From: Armigeres subalbatus
Lineage: Eukaryota; Arthropoda; Insecta; Diptera; Culicidae
Assembly: GCF_024139115.2 (NCBI RefSeq)
Contig: NC_085140.1
Coordinates: 154,964,452-155,028,451, forward strand
Direction: 5' to 3'
Length of the DNA: 64,000 nucleotides
The notes under the pieces were generated by a model. The model saw nothing but the letters and a program-made list of their open reading frames with translations. It was not told the origin of the DNA and ran no database searches. Position 1 is the first letter of the stretch; each line of letters begins with the position of its first letter. A program made the translations under genes and the position numbers. Positions 11,640-23,834 of the stretch are shown here, in pieces.

Positions 11640-12589
11640 CCATTATCATCAAATACCGACCTAACTACTTAGATTACTTGATATCACTTGTAATAGTAAT
11701 GTTTTTGCTAAAGATGTAATCGATTTTTATTTAATAATACTCCCGAACATTTCATTTCATCGGATGTTGTCAGTTGGTTATGCAAGAGATTGCGATTAAA
11801 AGCTCGAACATACTCTTAAAATCAATGGAAAGTTAAATCTAGTTCAGTTCAAATGTGCTATCAAACAGTACCAAATATGCTCCATTCCTTTGCAGAGGAA
11901 TTTTCCAGCACCTGCAGAGATGCCAAAAATGTTCATTTAACAATCCGACAAAGTGTCAGATTTGGCTAAGCAATCGATATTGACTTCCGTTGTTTTACGA
12001 AAATGGAAAAAAATAACGTTTTAGAGACAGCTTGAATTTCATTACCTATACCATGCCATATTAAATTGCCATGTTTCTACTTTTGGCTCATTAGGAAATA
12101 TTCTAAATTTTGGATTTCACTATAATCTGGCATCACTTTACAAGTGTGATAGCATTAGAAACAGACATGCAAAACCTTCATTGGTGGAAAATGCTTCATC
12201 AAACAGGGATGCGTTCCTCGGCAAAGTAATTTGTTCAAATGAAAATTCCTTCCGCAAATACACATAAAAGGCAAAGTAAAAAAAAGCGCTCCGAACGAGA
12301 TGGTTCAAATATTCCACCGTTTCCTCCAGATTAACTCCGGTTCACTTGTGCCGAGTTTGGTACGAGGCCATATCTGCGTTCTGTGCGCTGACAATATGCA
12401 AATGTTCGAAGTTTCAAACATGGTGAATGCAAGGAAGGGAGCATAGTGGATGCAACGCTATGGTTTATTTAATTTGACCATTGTTCTTGTTTAAGGAAGT
12501 TGGTTTCGTAAGTAAAATTGCGAATTGTGAATTGCGAAGATTTGCAGCGGATGCAATTTCCAATAACCACCTGACCGATTTTCACTTAC
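11640..12589. other. Intronic sequence downstream of GPCR exon 5, nothing recognised
   Basis: AT-rich, with no open frame of note and no inverted repeats noticed. It begins directly after the exon 5 donor on the minus strand. Confidence 0.5.
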
Positions 12590-12844
12590 CTGCTTCCGTT
12601 GCTCTGAGCTGGCGTCATTGTTGAAGAAGGGATCGTTATGCTGGTTGCAGCAATATTTTGACTAGTGCCATGACTTGGCGTTGACACCCCGGTACCATTC
12701 TTGCTGCTATAGTTCCCGCCCTGTTTCAGCTTCAGTCTCCGTTTGCTGGCCTTCCAAAGGACGTTTATCAGCACACAGCTGATTAACGTCAGGACTGCAC
12801 AGGGCAGCAGCTTAATGATGACCGAGTGAATCCAAAAGTTGTAC
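12590..12844 (-). CDS. GPCR coding exon 5: TM5 and third intracellular loop
   Basis: This 255-base exon completes Arg 298 and encodes residues 299-382, leaving two bases. The acceptor is CTTGCAG and the donor is AGCAG then GTAAGTG. TM5 begins NFWIHSVIIKLLPC with the conserved Pro at residue 312. It is followed by a basic stretch (KASKRRLKLK) and a Ser/Thr/Asn-rich low-complexity third loop. The open phase-2 donor demands at least one more exon with TM6-TM7, which I could not find in 1-12589. Confidence 0.88.
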
Positions 12845-13178
12845 CTGCAAGGTGCAAAATGAAAACGGGGAAATTGAAAAACGTCAAATAGGAGATTGAT
12901 GTGGAAAAGAAAATTTATGATTGGCTGGTAGGAAGGATGAAGTTAGTCTGGAAACATGTCAAATAAGTATTGACACGTGTATAACTGAATTTCCTAAAAC
13001 CTCGATGATAGTTTTTCGTGAGCATGCGTTTAAACAGCTTACTGGCAATTATACTTTATCGAAGCATTCCAATCAGTGTTGGTAAAATCATTTGGAAAAT
13101 TTACGTGTGAGTAAATAGCCGATAGCTTAATAGCCGAAACAATATTTCAAACTCAATCGGTCGGAATTTAATGTTTAA

Positions 13179-13444
13179 GGTGATTATACAATGAAGCCAG
13201 AAATCGGCCATTTTGTAAACCACGTGCTTTTCCAATATTTTTTTAAAGAGCACGAGATGAAAGAACCATAACGCGTATGGGGCTGAAATAATGGTAGGTC
13301 GTTTGCTTAGTTATGCTGAACAATCATAATTTGATTTTCGGCACTGTACGAAAACTATTACGCCACATTTGAGCTTTTGGAAATGTGTGTAGATAAACGT
13401 GTGGTGAATTTGAAATTCACCACGGGCTTCATTCTATAATCACC
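13179..13444. mobile_element. TTAA-flanked MITE, full copy
   Basis: TTAA lies at 13175-13178 and 13445-13448. The ends are GGTGATTATACAATGAAGCC and, inverted, GGTGATTATAGAATGAAGCC. Subterminal GTGGTGAATTTGAAATTCAC is itself palindromic. Same family as 8514-9115. It is in the intron after exon 4. Confidence 0.8.
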
Positions 13445-13598
13445 TTAAGCATGTAATTCAATATTTCCGGATGCTAGACATACGGACATGGTCATCAAGC
13501 TCACGAAGCATCAATATCCATTCTAGCGAACGGTCGTCTTCCCGAATCTCAAGGAACCGAGACCCAATCCATACTTCAAATTCACCCCAGAGAACACT

Positions 13599-13743
13599 AC
13601 TGCCGTAATCTGAAAAAGTGACGTATGTGCCATTTTACAACATACATGTTTTTCTTTTTTCTGTTGAAGAGTATGATGAGTACTACTCGTCAACACCATT
13701 TTTGGAAAATGGCGTATACGTCACTTTGCCAGATTACGGCAGT
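13599..13743. mobile_element. Foldback MITE, ACTGCCGTAATCTG ends
   Basis: The ends ACTGCCGTAATCTG and CAGATTACGGCAGT pair, and the arms continue through AGTGACGTAT...CCATTT and its inverse. The loop contains no frame. Confidence 0.7.
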
Positions 13744-13949
13744 CTAGTCCTGGGACTGCTGTCAACAGTTCTATTCAAATAACTCACAAATGCTAAAAGC
13801 TACTACTAAATACCACTGTTCGCTAGACTGTCTACTTTGGAAATCAGATGTCAATTCAGAAAAGTAATTTAGCCGTCATTCTTGGCCATAATGCAATGGG
13901 GATATCTTTCCTACTGGTAAAAAACGTGTGGTGAAATCTTGCCTACCGA

Positions 13950-14240
13950 AGCGTTTCAGGAAAGCACAGTCAGACTAAGATGGGCTGGACACGTTGTGCG
14001 TATGCCAAAAGAGCGTCAAGCGAAGATAATATTCAGTAGATAACCCGGAAGAGGCCGTATGCTTCTTTGAAGGCCGCGTACACGATGACTTTTTGCAGTT
14101 GAACAGGACCTAAGAGCGCTCCAGTGGAGTAGTGTATTCCATTCGGCGTAGGCTCATCGAGGAGCTGTTGCCCATCAAGTATCAAGTAAGTATCTTGGCC
14201 ACAATCATCAATGAAACTGCAAGTCACCGCCTGGACTCAG
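13950..14240 (+). pseudogene. RTE-type ORF C-terminal fragment
   Basis: RLRWAGHVVRMPKERQAK around 13974-14030 matches the RTE C-terminal motif (RLRWAGHVARM, seen intact near 21585 and 53190). It is followed by a degraded basic stretch. It is a 5'-truncated, broken copy. Confidence 0.6.
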
Positions 14241-14684
14241 ATCTACACCATCAAACTCTCATGTATCTGTATATATCTATATCTATATTAAATATTAGCA
14301 ATAAACAATTGCACAATTTTTCACAAAATAAATATTTTATTCATAAAAACTTTTCTTGAATTAGCTATTATGATCGAAATAAATAAATAACAATAGTAAC
14401 AATAAATACATAAATAATGTCAAAACTATATATTGTTCCCTTTCATTTGTTACTCTTGAAAATGACACTTCTTCACAGAACGTGCCCCAGCTAAAAATAA
14501 TATAATAAAATATAGTTGTGTAAAGATCTGGAAATAGTTCGTGAAAGAACGAGATGAAAGAGACTATGATCCACTCGAAAATTCTCGACTGTTTGGAGAG
14601 TTTGGAAAAATTAGGTAGCGAACAGGGAGTGAGGATAAAAATCAAATCAGTCTTACAAGTACAGCTGGTAGCAACGGACGCATC
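14241..14684. other. No gene seen; possible leader of the gag remnant
   Basis: AT-rich with many stops. The 14640-14684 part (ending TAGCAACGGACGCATC before the ATG) could be the leader of the gag remnant that follows, but no long terminal repeat was identified. Confidence 0.3.
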
Positions 14685-14798
14685 ATGGAGTCCAATCCAA
14701 GCAACTCCGCTGGTAGAGTTTCCGCCGAAATAGTTGGCAATGATTCGGCCGATGCTCTTGAGCGTTCGGCTGATCATGGGCCCACACTGGGAATTGTA

Positions 14799-16466
14799 CA
14801 GTCACTCTCAAAATTGAGCGTACACCATAGATTAGATGAATATATTCGAAAATTCCAAAGGAAATTTAATTGTTGGCTCGGTGGTTTTTAATGCATTTCA
14901 ATATTCATCCCTTCCTTCAATGTATGCGTACATAAAATGGTTGAAATTTTTTTTCTAAAGTTCATTTATTTGAAAATAATCTCAAAATACGCCTATCAGA
15001 TGTGACAAAATTGAGCGTACAGCTAATGTTTTTCTATAAAATTTCTTATTATAAACACGATTAATGTATTTTAAAATTGTTTTTCATGATTATATTTATA
15101 ATAATAAACATCCGCTACTTAAACATTCAATGTTTTGAAATTAAACCATGTTTTAATCAAAATGGCGAACAAGTAAGATGTATAAACAATGTTATTTAAC
15201 AATTCAATGCTGCTGGGCAAAATAGATGCTTTAAGATATGGATTTCACCGGCATCGTGTCTTATATATGATAGACAATCGAAATCGAGCGAGACATACGA
15301 TAAATTTGGGAAAATTCAGTCGGTAAATGATGAAAACAGATGTAAACATACAAAGAAAACGACAAATGTTGGGAACGGCATATTTCAAATTAAGTATAAC
15401 TTTATTTAAAAGTCGATGTATAGGTAGCTTATAAGCTCAGGACACTCATTAATAATAATATTACTAAAAGAGCAGCACACGGATACATTATAAGATGTCA
15501 TATCATATTTGAAGACTCAGTCACCGTAGGAACAAATTTGGTTGAATCATTTAAATTCACCAAGATATCATTAAATAAGCTGCCAAACTCTTAAAAAAGT
15601 TTATTTTTACTCGCCACATGGAAATCATCCAATTGCATCCCTTATGGTAACAGATCGTGGAGTTTAATCCAAATTTAATTATGAAATTACGATTTGAGGC
15701 TATATTTACAATATTTAATCAGAAGTGCTCTACGGGGTTGAAAAGCTGTTTTTATGTTCGGTACCACAACATGCACCTTGTACTTTTAGAATTTGACTGT
15801 GAATGATTGGATTCAATAATATTACTCTTAATGAAATACCTGAGACAATAATCGAGCTTTAAAACAAATTTAAGTTAAAGAAATTCTAAATTTGAATTAT
15901 GTCATTCCTAACATTTGTCGTTTTCTCTGTATGTTTACATCTGTTTTCATCATTTACCGACTGAATTTTGACAAATTTATCGTATGTCTCACTCGATTTC
16001 GATTATCTATCATATATAGGATACTATGCCGGTGAAACATACAAATTAAAGCATTTATTTTGCCCACAGGCAAAATGTTCTTACTTCGCACTTGTTCGCC
16101 ATTTTGACCAAAACATGGTTTAATTTCAAAACATTGAATGTTTAAGTAGCGGATGTTTATTATTATAAATATAATCATGAAAAAACAATATTAAAATACA
16201 TTAATCGTGTTTATAATAAGAAATTTCATAGAAAAACATTAGCTGTACGCTCAATTTTGTCACATCTCATAGGCGTATTTTGAGATTATTTTCAAATAAA
16301 TGAACTTTAGAGAAACAATTTCAACAATTTTATGTACGCATACATTGAAGGAAGGGATGAATATTGAAATGCATTAAAAACAACCGAGCTAACTATTGAA
16401 TTTCCTTTGAAATTTTCGAATGTAGTGAACTAATCCATACTGTACGCTCAATTTTGAGAGTGACTG
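14799..16466. mobile_element. Large TA-flanked foldback element with ~560-base arms
   Basis: TA lies at 14797-14798 and 16467-16468. The ends read CAGTCACTCTCAAAATTGAG and its reverse complement; this CAGT start and TA target fit the Tc1/mariner/pogo group. The arms (about 14799-15370 and 15905-16466) are reverse complements at high identity. AAAATTGAGCGTACA recurs about 200 bases inside each arm, so each arm has nested ends. The 530-base loop shows no transposase. Transcribed, it would make a long hairpin. Confidence 0.8.
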
Positions 16467-16684
16467 TATGTTCCGCTGGTGACGATTTATCCGAAGCGCT
16501 TCTGCTCTCGGATGATCATATAGAGGAAGAACTTGATGAAGGAGAAGAACTGCACAGTTCTCCATCCGTTTACGACGTAAGTTTGCAAAAAAAAGTGTAA
16601 TGAAAATCGTTCTTTAAAAAAAGGAAGAAAAAGAAGGAAGGCAAAAAACAATAATAGAAAACACAGGCTCCGGTGGAAATAGAT

Positions 16685-16955
16685 GGGCCCTCCTTAGCCG
16701 TGCGGTAAGACGTGCGGCTACAAAGCAAGACCATGCTGAGGGTGGCTGGGTTCGATTCCCGGTGCCGGTCTAGACAATTTTCGGATTGGAAATTGTCTCG
16801 ACTTCCCTGGGCATAAAAGTATCATCGTGTTAGCCTCATGATATATACGAATGCAAAAATGGTAACTTGGCTTAGAAACTTCGCAGTTAATAACTGTGGA
16901 AGTGCTTAATGAACACTAAGCTGCGAGACGGCTCTGTCCTAGTGTGTAATGCCAA

Positions 16956-16986
<31 letters not shown>

Positions 16987-17010
16987 AAGAAGAAGAAGAA
17001 GAAGAAGAAG
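16685..17010 (+). mobile_element. Feilai-type tRNA-derived SINE with (GAA)n tail
   Basis: It begins GGGCCCTCCTTAGCCGTGCG (A-box region) and has a B box GGTTCGATTCCC near 16750. The body has TCTCGACTTCCCTGGGCAT and GTAATGCCAATAAGAAG, then a GAA run to about 17010. This is the Aedes Feilai structure as I know it. It sits in the low-complexity part of the gag pseudogene, flanked by copies of CTCCGGTGGAAATAGA (16668, 17040, 17095). Confidence 0.85.
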
Positions 17011-17653
17011 ACGGAGATCTGAAATAAAAAAGCGAGAAGACTCCGGTGGAAATAGACGGAAGTCAAAAATAAAAGAAAAAAAACGAATTAACTGGCTCCG
17101 GTGGAAATGGACGGACGTCAAAAAAAAAAGAATAGAAAAAAAAGAAAATGAAAGTCTAAAGTCCGAAAGTCCGCGAAATCTTCAACACGACTGAATCGAC
17201 GCCCGGAATGCGCAATGAGCGTTCAGAACCGTTCTCTAACGCAATAGCGCGGTTGGACGATTATTTCGGATACAGAGCATATATTTTATCACAGAGAGGA
17301 AAGCTCATGAATTTATGTCAGTCACAAACCGAATCAAGCATCGAAATCGTCCGTCGTGTTGCTAATGCAGCAAAACTCTAACTACGGTGTCGACGAGGAA
17401 ATGAAGGCGGTTGTAAGAGTGATCACAAAGGGTGCAAATGATAGTAGGATTCGAGTGTTAGCACACTGGGTCAGACATGGTACTATGAAAGATCTCATTG
17501 ACCTAGTACGCGATCGGGAGTTGGAGAAGGCGAACGAGGAAGAATTTCAGAGGGCACACAGCCGTTTCGACACGGCAACTCTCGCACTGGTTTCCAGGAA
17601 CCCTCAGCAGGTGCACGGAAGTACAAAAAAAATCCGCGTAAACTGGCGTGGTA

Positions 17654-18222
17654 AGGACTGTTCAGTTTATTAAGAGGACACTTTTACATAACGATATTAT
17701 ATAGTCAGATTGGTTAATTTCGATGAAGTATGTTTAAGCGTATATTATAATACACTGTCAATTAACTGTAACTTTTGAAAAGCGATAAAACAGTTTAAAT
17801 CTAACAAAATGGCGCCTATTATCAAAGCTTCTTGAATTTTGCGTAAACATAAGCTTCCTAACAAATTTTTTTATAAGCAAAATTGACAGTTTGTAAAAAA
17901 AAGTTAATCGGCATGTCAACAAAATTATCAAGAAGATCGGAAAGAAACACACTGTCAATGATTTGTCGATATCTAGAAACAGTAGAGACTGTGACAGCCC
18001 GAAAACGGAATATAAACGGTTGAAGCTGTTGAAAATTCAATAAATTGAGATTGTTATGAAAATCACAAATTTCTGAGTTAGAATTGTTTCGTTGATAATT
18101 GGATTTCATTTCTAGAAGGTCAGACAATATATTGAACGAAAAGAAATCAGATTTCTAAAAAGATTGATGTTTTAAAAAACATCGACAATACAAAGTGTCC
18201 TCTTTATAAACTGAACAGTCCT
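17654..18222. mobile_element. TA-flanked MITE inserted in the gag zinc-knuckle region
   Basis: TA flanks it at 17652-17653 and 18223-18224. The ends AGGACTGTTCAGTTTATTAA and, inverted, AGGACTGTTCAGTTTATAAA continue through GAGGACACTTT, giving about 33-base terminal repeats. The interior is AT-rich with no transposase. Removing it with one TA rejoins gag codons in frame. Confidence 0.8.
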
Positions 18223-18789
18223 TATGGGACATCCACGAGGCACTCGTGGTTCTAGAAGAGGAACGAGAGGTTTTAATCAAGGTGTTTTGCACAGTCAACG
18301 TAGTACACCCTGCAGGTGCGGCAGTGTATATCACCAACATTGTTCATGTCCTAATGCCGACAAAGTATGCCATACGCGTAGAAGAATTGGGCACATAGCT
18401 CATGTTTGTTCGGCACCTAATGAAAAGGCTCAAAACAGAACGTGGGAGCGACCAGCCGACCTTGAAGATTGTGGTGGTCCAAAGAAAATTGCTGCTATTG
18501 CAAACCCATCGGAGGAGCATTAGATTACCAATGAGGTACGGGGCAGCAGAGACTATGTCCAAGGGCTTGACGATCACTCCCCAGGCCATCTGCGAGTTGT
18601 GTGGCTTGCCTAGGATGTGGTGGGGTCTGACAGTGGGCCTTGTTAAACTCCTATAAAAAGCTGCATGTATCCGCAAGTAGGCCCCACCAAAGCGACCGTG
18701 TGCCGCTCAAAGCGCACAAGCCCAAGTCCTGGTGTTAGGTGGGACGCTAAACAGCCCTGACACGACGGCCCTCCGACGAGACAGGAGGT

Positions 18790-19860
18790 TTGCGCAGGCC
18801 CAATAAGCCGCCTGTAAAACCAATAATTACGAACAATATAAGAGATAATGCGACTCGATATAATCGGCAAAGACCTAGGCGACGAATAAAGGATCACGAT
18901 TGGAAGCTTGGAATATGGAACTGCAAGTCGCTAGGTTTCGCAGGTTGCGACAGGATGATCTACGATGAATTACATCCCCGCAACTTCGACGTCGTGGCGC
19001 TGCAGGAGATTTGCTGGACAGGACAGAAAGTGTGGAAAAGCGGGCATCGAGCGGCTACCTTCTACCAAAGCTGTGGCACCACCAACGAGCTGGGAACCGG
19101 CTGGGTAAGATGCGCCAACGCGTGATTGGGTGGCAGCCAATCAACGCAAGGATGTGCAAGCTGAGGATAAAAGGCCGTTTCTTCAACTATAGCATCATCA
19201 ACGTGCACTGCCCTCACGAAGGGAGACCTGACGACGAGAAAGAAGCGTTCTACGCACAGCTGGAGCAGACATACGATGGATGCCCACTGCGGGACGTCAA
19301 AATCGTCATCGGCGACATGAACGCACAGGTAGGAAGGGAGGAAATGTATAGACTGGTCATCGGACCGGATAGTCTGCAAACCGTTTCGAATGACAACGGC
19401 CAACGATGCTTAAACTTCGCAGCCTCCCGCGGAATGGTAGTCCGAAGCACCTTCTTTCCCCGCAAAAATATCCACAAGGCCACGTGGAGATCACCTAACC
19501 AAGAAACGGAAAACCAAATCGACCACGTTCTAATCGACGGTAAATTCTTCTCCGACATCACGAACGTCCGCACTTACCGCAGTGCGAATATTGAATCCGA
19601 CCACTACCTCGTTGCAGTATGCCTGCGCTCAAAACTCTCGACGGTGTACAACACACGTCGAAGTCGGACGCCGCGACTTAATATTGGGCGGCTACAAGAC
19701 GGTAGACTAGCCCAAGAATACGCGCAGCAGCTGGAAGTGGCACTTCCAACGGAAGAGCAGCTAGGCGCAGCGTCTCTTGAAGATGGCTGGAGAGATATTC
19801 GATCCGCCATTGGTAGCACCGCAATCGCTGCACTTGGCACGGTGCCCCGGATCAGAAAAA
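18790..19860 (+). pseudogene. RTE copy 1: APE-type endonuclease domain
   Basis: The N-terminal domain begins near DWKLGIWNCKSLG. The expected endonuclease signatures are visible in order: ALQEICW (near 19000), GDMNAQVG (near 19312) and SDHYLV (near 19597), supplying the Glu, Asp/Asn and Asp/His catalytic residues. A frame change near 19095 separates the first from the other two. The known role of this domain is to nick target DNA for target-primed reverse transcription. Confidence 0.85.
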
Positions 19861-21821
19861 CGACTGGTATGACGACGAATGTGAGCAGTTAGTGGAAGAG
19901 AAGAATGCAGCATGGGCGAGATTGCTGCAACACCGTACGAGGGCGAACGAGGCACGATATAAACAGGCGCGGAACAGACAAAACTCGATTTTCCGGAGGA
20001 AAAAGCGCCAGCAGGAAGATCGAGACCGTGAAGAAACGGAGCAACTGTACCGCGCTAATAACACACGAAAGTTCTATGAGAAGTTAAACCGTTCACGTAA
20101 GGGCCACGTGCCACAGCCTGATATGTGTAAGGACATAAACGGGAACCTTCTTACGAACGAGCGTGAGGTGATCCAAAGGTGGCGGCAGCACTACGAAGAA
20201 CACCTGAATGGCGATGTGGCAGACGAAGATGGCGGTATGGTGATGGACCTGGGAGAACGCGCGCAGGACATAATTCTACCGGCTCCGGATCTCCAGGAAA
20301 TCCAGGAGGAGATTGGCCGGCTGAAGAACAACAAAGCCCCTGGGGTTGACCAACTACCAGGAGAGCTATTTAAACACGGTGGTGAGGCACTGGCTAGAGC
20401 GCTGCACTGGGTCATTACCAAGATGTGGGAGGAGGAAGTTTTGCAGCTGGAGTGGATGGAAGGTGTCGTGTGTCCCATCTACAAAAAGGGCGATAAGCTG
20501 GATTGTAGCAACTACCGCGCAATCACATTGCTGAACGCCGCCTACAAGGTACTCTCCCAAATTTTATGCCGTCGACTAGCACCAACTGCAAGGGAGTTCG
20601 TGGGGCAGTACCAGGCGGGTTTTATGGGCGAACGCTCCACCACGGACCAGGTGTTCGCCATTCGCCAAGTACTGCAGAAATGCCGCGAATACAACGTGCC
20701 CACACATCATCTATTCATCGACTTCAAAGCCGCATATGATACAATCGATCGGGACCAGCTATGGCAGCTAATGCACGAACACGGTTTTCCGGATAAACTG
20801 ACACGGTTGATCAAAGCGACGATGGATCGGGTGATGTGCGTAGTTCGAGTTTCAGGGGCATTCTCGAGTCCCTTCGAAACCCGCAGAGGGTTACGGCAAG
20901 GTGATGGTCTTTCGTGTTTGCTATTCAACATCGCTTTGGAAGGGGTAATACGAAGAGCAGGGATTAACACGAGTGGTACAATTTTCAATAAGTCCGTCCA
21001 GCTATTTGGTTCCGCCGTACGACATAGATATTATGGCACGTAACTTTGAGAAAATTGAGGAAGCCTACATCAGACTGAAGAGGGAAGCTAAGCGGATCGG
21101 ACTAGTCATCAACACGTCGAAGACGAAGTACATGATAGGAAGAGGTTCAAGAGAAGACAATGTGAGCCACCCACCGCGAGTTTGCATCGGTGGTGACGAA
21201 ATCGAGGTGGTAGAAGAATTTGTGTACTTGGGCTCACTGGTGACTGCCGAAAATGACATCAGCAGAGAAATTCGGAGACGCATAGTGGCTGGAAATCGTA
21301 CGTACTTTGGACTCCGCAAGACGCTCCGATCGAATAGAGTTCGCCGCCGTACCAAACTGACAATCTACAAAACGCTAATTAGACCGGTAGTCCTCTACGG
21401 ACACGAGACCTGGACGATGCTCGTGGAGGACCAACGCGCACTTGGAGTTTTCGAAAGGAAAGTGCTGCGTACCATCTATGGTGGGGTGCAGATGGCGGAC
21501 GGTACGTGGAGGAGGCGAATGAACCACGAATTGCATCAGCTGTTGGGAGAACCATCCATCGTTCACATCGCGAAAATCGGAAGACTGCGGTGGGCCGGGC
21601 ACGTAGCCAGAATGTCGGACAGTAATCCGGTGAAAATGGTTCTCGACAACGATCCGACGGGAACAAGAAGGCGAGGTGCACAGCGGGCAAGGTGGATCGA
21701 TCAAGTGGAAGATGACTTGCGGACCCTCCGTAGACTGCGTGGTTGGCGACGTGTAGCCATGGACCGAGCCGAATGGAGAAGACTCTTATATACCGCACAG
21801 GCCACTTCGGCCTTAGTCTGA
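19850..21821 (+). pseudogene. RTE copy 1: reverse transcriptase and C-terminal domain
   Basis: The RT fingers and palm are visible: NNKAPGVDQLPGELF, NYRAITLLNAAYKVLS, GERSTTDQVFAIRQ, motif A HLFIDFKAAYDTIDR (near 20715) and motif B RRGLRQGDGLSCLLFNIALE (near 20885). The catalytic FADD box near 21015 is disrupted by a one-base frame change. The second frame then carries TKYMIGRG, VYLGSLVT and the RTE tail RLRWAGHVARM near 21585 to the stop. The broken catalytic box means this copy is inactive. Confidence 0.85.
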
Positions 21822-21836
21822 TTAAATAAATAACAA

Positions 21837-23169
21837 TACCCAATCCCAATACCCCTCCTCCCATTCCAAAAATCCCTTCCAGCCTCTCTATAATTGTTTC
21901 CTTTGGGTAGGGATTACGTGTTTACGTGTTTGGTTTGAATTGACCTATGCGATAAAAAGGTATACTAAACTGTTCGTTTAATGAATATACCCTCTCTCTC
22001 ATTTAGCTATGGCACTCCTACCCAGTCTGATATAGTCTTCATTAGACAGATAATATGGGTTCCAAATTTGGTGGACATCGATAAATGGGTTCAGAAGTCA
22101 TGGTGAATTGATCGATAACTAAGCAATACCCCTCTCCCACACCCTCCTCATTTTAAAATTACATAACCACATCCCTTAAAATCGCTACCTTAGGACAGAC
22201 GATACTTGATACAAATTTGGTTCAAATCGGTCATGAGGCTCAGGATATACATTGAGTTGATCGATTGCTAATCAATACCCCTCCCCCTATACCCTCCCTC
22301 TTTTGTAAAGAGCATCCCTAATCTCCTATCGTCCCCTCCTTAAGATAAAGAGTTTGTGTTCTAAATTTGGTTGAAATCGGCCAAGGGGTTCAGAATTTAC
22401 ACTGAGTTAATCAATAACTAAGCAATAACCCTCCCCCCATACCCTCCCCCTTTTCCAAAGAGCATGCTTAACCCCCTATCGTCCCCTTTTTAAGATAAGG
22501 AAGTTTCGTTCCAAATTTGGTCGAAATCGGCCAAGGGGTTCAGAATTTAAACTGCGTTGATCGATAATTAAGCAATACTAATCCCCCCATACCCTCCCCC
22601 TTTTCAAAAGAGCATGCTCAACCCCCTATCGTCCCCTCCTTAAGATAAAGAATTTGTGTTCCAAATTTGGTTGAAATCGGCCAAGGAGTTCAGAATTTAC
22701 ACTGAGTTGATCGATAACTAAGCAATACCCCTCCCCCCACACCTTCCCCCTTTTCCAAAGAGCATGCTTAACCCTTTATCGTCCCCTTCTTAAGATAAGG
22801 AATTTGCGTTCCAAATTTGGTCGAAATCGGCCAAGGGGTTCAGAATTTACACTGCGTAGATCGATAACTAAGATATACCCCTCTCCCCATACCCTCCCCC
22901 TCTTTAAAAAAGCATGCTCAACCCCACCCTTCTTAAGATAAAGAATTTGTGTTCCAAATTTGGTTGAAATCGGCCAAGGGGTTCAGAATTTACACTGAGT
23001 TGACCGATAACTAAGCATTACCCCACCCCCCACACCCTCCCCATTTTCCAAAGAGCATGCCTATCGTTGTCTCCTTAAGATAAAGAATGTGTGTTCCAAA
23101 TTTGGTTAAAATCGGTAAATGGGTTCAGAAGTTATGCTGGAACATACATACAAACATACGAACATTGAG

Positions 23170-23170
<1 letters not shown>
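21837..23170 (+). repeat. Tandem array 1, ~140-155 base units
   Basis: About seven or eight diverged copies of a unit containing GTTCCAAATTTGGTTGAAAT, CGGCCAAGGGGTTCAGAATT and GATCGATAACTAAGCAATA, with a C-rich CCCTCCCCCTTTTCCAAAGA linker. It begins with a non-repeated head (TTTGGGTAGGGATTACGTGT) and ends GGAACATACATACAAACATA then TTGAGTTTTATATATA. The same head, units and end recur at 27121-28207. Confidence 0.85.
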
Positions 23171-23173
<3 letters not shown>

Positions 23174-23200
<27 letters not shown>

Positions 23201-23219
23201 TAGATATAGATAGATATAT

Positions 23220-23262
<43 letters not shown>

Positions 23263-23335
23263 TAGATATAGATAGATATATAGATATATAGATATAGATA
23301 TAGATATAGATATAGATAGAAGAAGAAGATAGATA
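23174..23335 (+). repeat. (TA)n / (GATA)n microsatellite
   Basis: Alternating TA runs and TAGA/GATA tetranucleotides, finishing in a short GAAGAA stretch. It directly follows the end of tandem array 1, where array 2 has only TATATATGGATGGATGG. Confidence 0.9.
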
Positions 23336-23834
23336 GATAATAATTACAATTCCAAACTTGCTAACAGTTGAGCATTCGGTTTCGGTGAATCTCAATCTCG
23401 TAAGTGCATCGCAAGCTTTTTCTTCCATAGCACTACATTCCAACTTGAACTTGGCCTGCTTTTCAACTTAGTAATCTTTAAGCATTTTTTTTATTATTAA
23501 CTGAAAGTTAAGCCCAGGTTTCGCACGATGGGCTTTTCTGTAGTCAGCCACCGGCACGGGACTGACACTTGTATACCTTCACCATAGTTTGTTTCGTAGT
23601 CAACATTGAAAATTCCGCACTGACAGCCATAAGAATAATCACAGGAAGAAAAGAGATAGGTGCGATCCACACTGACAGTTCCATAAACGAAAAGCAGAAG
23701 AAAAGAGACTGCATCTGAACTACGAAAACACAACCAAAACATCAGACCCCCGGCCACCGGGGGTTAGACTGATCTAGTGGTTGGTGCTTAATCTCTCTTC
23801 CAGTTTGCGGTGAGAAAAGTAAATGAGTTATCAT
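23336..23834. other. No gene seen
   Basis: An 86-codon minus frame (23757-23497) lacks any recognisable domain. The last 20 bases are the left target duplication of the next element. Confidence 0.4.

Larger units (their letters stand above)
14685..18522 (+). pseudogene. Gypsy-like gag pseudogene, split by three insertions
   Basis: Coding pieces remain at 14685-14798, 16467-16575, about 17200-17653 and 18223-18522. Removing the foldback (14799-16466) or the TA-flanked element (17654-18222) restores the reading frame across each junction, which shows one parent gene. Visible parts are a Ser/Asp/Glu-rich N-terminus, a DDYFGYRAYILSQRGKLMN segment with a later EEMKAVVRVI and MKDLIDLVRDRE, and then an RG-rich stretch leading to a zinc-knuckle region CPNADKVCHT with one knuckle Cys changed. 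The second half of the core carries a stop near 17379 and a frame change. The middle (16577-17200) is A-rich low-complexity DNA plus a SINE. The layout is that of an LTR-retrotransposon gag; no protease or pol follows because an RTE element begins there. Confidence 0.6.
18540..21836 (+). mobile_element. Near full-length RTE-type non-LTR retrotransposon (copy 1)
   Basis: A 5' leader of about 250 bases precedes a combined endonuclease/reverse transcriptase ORF, and the element ends in the short AAATAAATAA repeats typical of RTE tails. The coding region is continuous in content but broken by at least three frameshifts (near 19095, 19850 and 21015). The leader abuts the gag pseudogene and the tail abuts a tandem-repeat array. 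Clear target duplications were not found. Confidence 0.85.

Noticed and set aside
1..12589. TM6-TM7 exon of the receptor
   Set aside because: No splice-bounded minus-strand stretch with TM6/TM7-like residues was found; I assume it lies outside the window.
16949..17194. Arg-rich small protein
   Set aside because: Comes from the (GAA)n tail of the SINE and adjacent A-rich sequence.
23132..23443. Ile/Tyr-rich membrane-like protein
   Set aside because: Translation of the TA/GATA microsatellite.
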